A stretch of 64,000 nucleotides of DNA from Fasciolopsis buskii. Lineage: Eukaryota; Platyhelminthes; Trematoda; Plagiorchiida; Fasciolidae. A program made the translations under genes and the position numbers. Under the pieces are notes generated by a model. The model did not search any database. It was not told where the DNA came from and saw only the letters and a list, made by a program, of their open reading frames with translations. How positions within the stretch are numbered: position 1 is the first letter of the stretch; each line of letters begins with the position of its first letter. Positions 61,696-64,000 of this stretch are shown in pieces. Location: NCBI GenBank assembly GCA_008360955.1, contig LUCM01004286.1, positions 1 to 64,000 on the forward strand. Reading direction: 5' to 3'.

Positions 61696-64000
61696 ACCAG
61701 TTTTGTTAGCTTGCCTAAGTAGATAGCTTCTAACCACATAACTAAAAAGACGTGCGTGTGTTTGTGTATGTGACTGGTCAAATGTCTCATAACCGGTTTC
61801 CTAATTAGTCATCGGTGCGGCAGTAAACATGCTAAGCTATGACCGCTTGAATAAACAAGGTTAAACTGGCAGCTGAAGGTTAGCTTCACGTGACACAGGG
61901 TTCGTGAGACAAACGCAATTTCACTGGTGCTATCACAAGCTGACAGTTGTTTCGAAACCTTCTCTAATGCTGTCATCAAAGCTCCTTTTTCTATCAGGGT
62001 ATTGAAAAGCAGTTTTTTTATTTAATTCAAATAAAAAGAAAAAATACGGAGAATCTTATATCAACAATGGGCTTTGATGATTTTTCTTAACAAGATGGAA
62101 CAACGAATTCTCAAATTATATTTATGCATTATTAACAACAGAAGATTTGATCCAGTCGAGGAAGAAGTACAGTGGCTAACATGAATGCATAGTTTGGTCT
62201 GCGCTAGCCTGTTTGCAACCCCATGTTATAAAGCCTACCTAAACTGTTGCTTTAAAGTACAACCGAAGTTTGATGCAGCTCACTTAAACACCTCATGAGA
62301 AACCTTCAAGAAAAGACAATGGCCTCTACTTATAAAAGCTCGGAGATGTATATGTCCACCCTTAAACGTTCAGACGGCAAAGCAATACGTTGCAGAGGAA
62401 AGAATGAGTCGGACGGGTACAGTTCAAGGAACATTTTTTGAGGAACTTGCTGCTCTGGTTCCCGGTGCATAGTGACAATAAGCTTGTGTCAAATGTAATT
62501 CGCATAACACTCAACAAAATAAAAGTATTGGTGGAAAAAGTCATTTTGAAAATCAGTTAACCTCGAAGCTGCCCGGGTATATCCCAGAGATTTACCTGTC
62601 ACTGTTTCGGCGAGCACATGTGACTTTTTCTACAAATCAATAATGCAGTTTTTTATGCCTTAGTAGAGGATTTAGTGATCCATTTCGAAATAATCGGCTT
62701 TTGATTATCGCCTATTGTGTACACAAAAGATGCCCAATTCTTCGTATATTCTATCACTCACTCGTTCTGATTCTAGGTATTCGAGACTTGTATTAGAACT
62801 CGATTGTCATGCCCAATTTTTGCTTGTGTTAGTTCATGTTCTGCTGTCCTTTAATTATGCTTCGTCGTTTTCCACTTCTAATTGTTCACTTGTATAATGA
62901 GTAAAGCCCACACTCTAAGCACTACTTTTCTCTCTTAAGCGACCTTCATAATCGACTATACAATAATTTATTAAACATAAAACCTATCTCAAAAAGGAAC
63001 GTTATCTCCGGTCCGAGAGATGTGCCGCAGACCCAAACTCGGTCACGTTCGAGAGTTTGATGGCACTGGTTTTGCACTTTTGACAGATTACTCATCAAAC
63101 TCGAGGTAGAGGATCCTGAAGAACTGGATAATCATGTTTTTCGGCTGCTTACGATTGTGCGATCGGTCGTATATTCCACAACAATAGTACTTAGATCGCC
63201 TCATCATCAAAATGAGTTTTTGTTCCCTATCTACTTGCCACATGATAACCAGGAGTGGACCAGAACTTTATCGTTTATTCAGCAGTTGAAATTGTTACCC
63301 CGAAAATAAGTTCCAGGCCTTGACGGCCGAGCAAAACCAAGATAGCCGTGCTTGCTGCCTTCACAAGTGAAGCGCCGTTTAATACTGCAAAACAGTGTTT
63401 TCGTAATAAAAGATTGTTAGTTTAACAGACTAACGTGGAATCAGTTCGGTCTCTTGAAAGAGATCACAAACAATTTCACGTGTTAAATAAACCACCGATT
63501 TCCAATGTAGTTTCAGTTTCATGTCCCTCCAGGCCAATGGATGGTCATTCTGTTGACTGGAACAATGATCGTAGCGCACCTGTGGAAACAGCAGCGACTG
63601 TAGTAATGACAGACACCCGTGCAATGCATTCTTAGTTTGCAGTAACTGTGCAGTGAAGGGACATTTCAAACGCATTCGAAAATCATCTGAGTAATACCTA
63701 ACATCGGATTAAACATTTGCACCCTCATTTCCAGTCATCTTCCCTCGGACCTGCTTTTCTGCGTAAACAAACATTGTGAACATCCTCAGAAAGCACTGAT
63801 AGAAATACGAAGTTTTGAAACTAACATTGCTATATTTATGGCGCAATGTTACCGCTGAAATGCCTCGGCGCCACCTCTGGAAGACTACCAAGTCATACGA
63901 GAGGCCACTGTCTCGACCATACCACATTCAGGAACAATTACGGTGACAATTTCAGACTTTCTGTACCCCCGCGTTGGTGTACCGAAGCTCCACGACATGA

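Larger units (their letters stand above)
56560..64000 (-). other. 5' flank or first intron of DCAF8, no exon found
   Basis: It holds SINE copies near 57.4, 58.8 and 61.6 kb and a non-LTR RT fragment near 60 kb. I found no exon encoding the expected N-terminal region in it. Several open frames of 60-142 codons have no domain I recognise. Confidence 0.5.

Overview
This is eukaryotic nuclear DNA. It most likely comes from a parasitic flatworm, probably a digenean fluke. That is an inference from three things: one gene split into small exons separated by 1-6 kb introns, a dense background of decayed non-LTR and Ty3/gypsy retroelements, and several tRNA-derived short repeats. There is no operon, no rRNA gene and no intact tRNA gene. 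The sequence does not identify the species.

The one gene I can support is on the minus strand, from about 56.6 kb down to 33.19 kb: an orthologue of DCAF8 (WDR42A), a WD40 substrate receptor of CUL4-DDB1 ubiquitin ligases. I rebuilt eight exons (56407-56559, 50378-50616, 49035-49133, 47285-47769, 45851-45955, 41092-41291, 39384-40091, 33189-33737). All junctions have GT/AG, all phases agree, and together they give 845 codons plus a stop. The 5' exon or exons, before the first visible WD repeat, are not found and probably lie beyond 64 kb or are too short to see. Compared with vertebrate DCAF8 the protein has a long Asp-rich and Arg-rich insert between WD repeats and a long C-terminal tail rich in Ser, Arg and acidic residues.

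From 1 to 33.2 kb, downstream of the gene, I see no convincing gene. It holds simple repeats, a decayed Ty3/gypsy pol fragment (26.8-27.7 kb), and scattered members of several repeat families. The introns and the 5' flank hold four non-LTR retrotransposon fragments (49.5-49.8, 53.1-54.4, 55.9-56.4 and 59.8-60.25 kb), all on the gene's own strand, plus more repeats and (TA)n tracts.

The most interesting structure is in the short repeats. (1) A family at 15.96-16.07 kb and as an inverted pair at 45.27-45.46 kb carries a motif that resembles the small hammerhead ribozyme variants linked to Penelope-like retroelements. The inverted pair forms a 57/53-base palindrome inside a DCAF8 intron. (2) At least two tRNA-like SINE families occur repeatedly as head-to-head inverted pairs (31.5, 35.3 and 42.6 kb, with a truncated version at 10.6 kb). 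In one family the spacer between the two halves is also conserved, which suggests the inverted dimer itself is the mobile unit.
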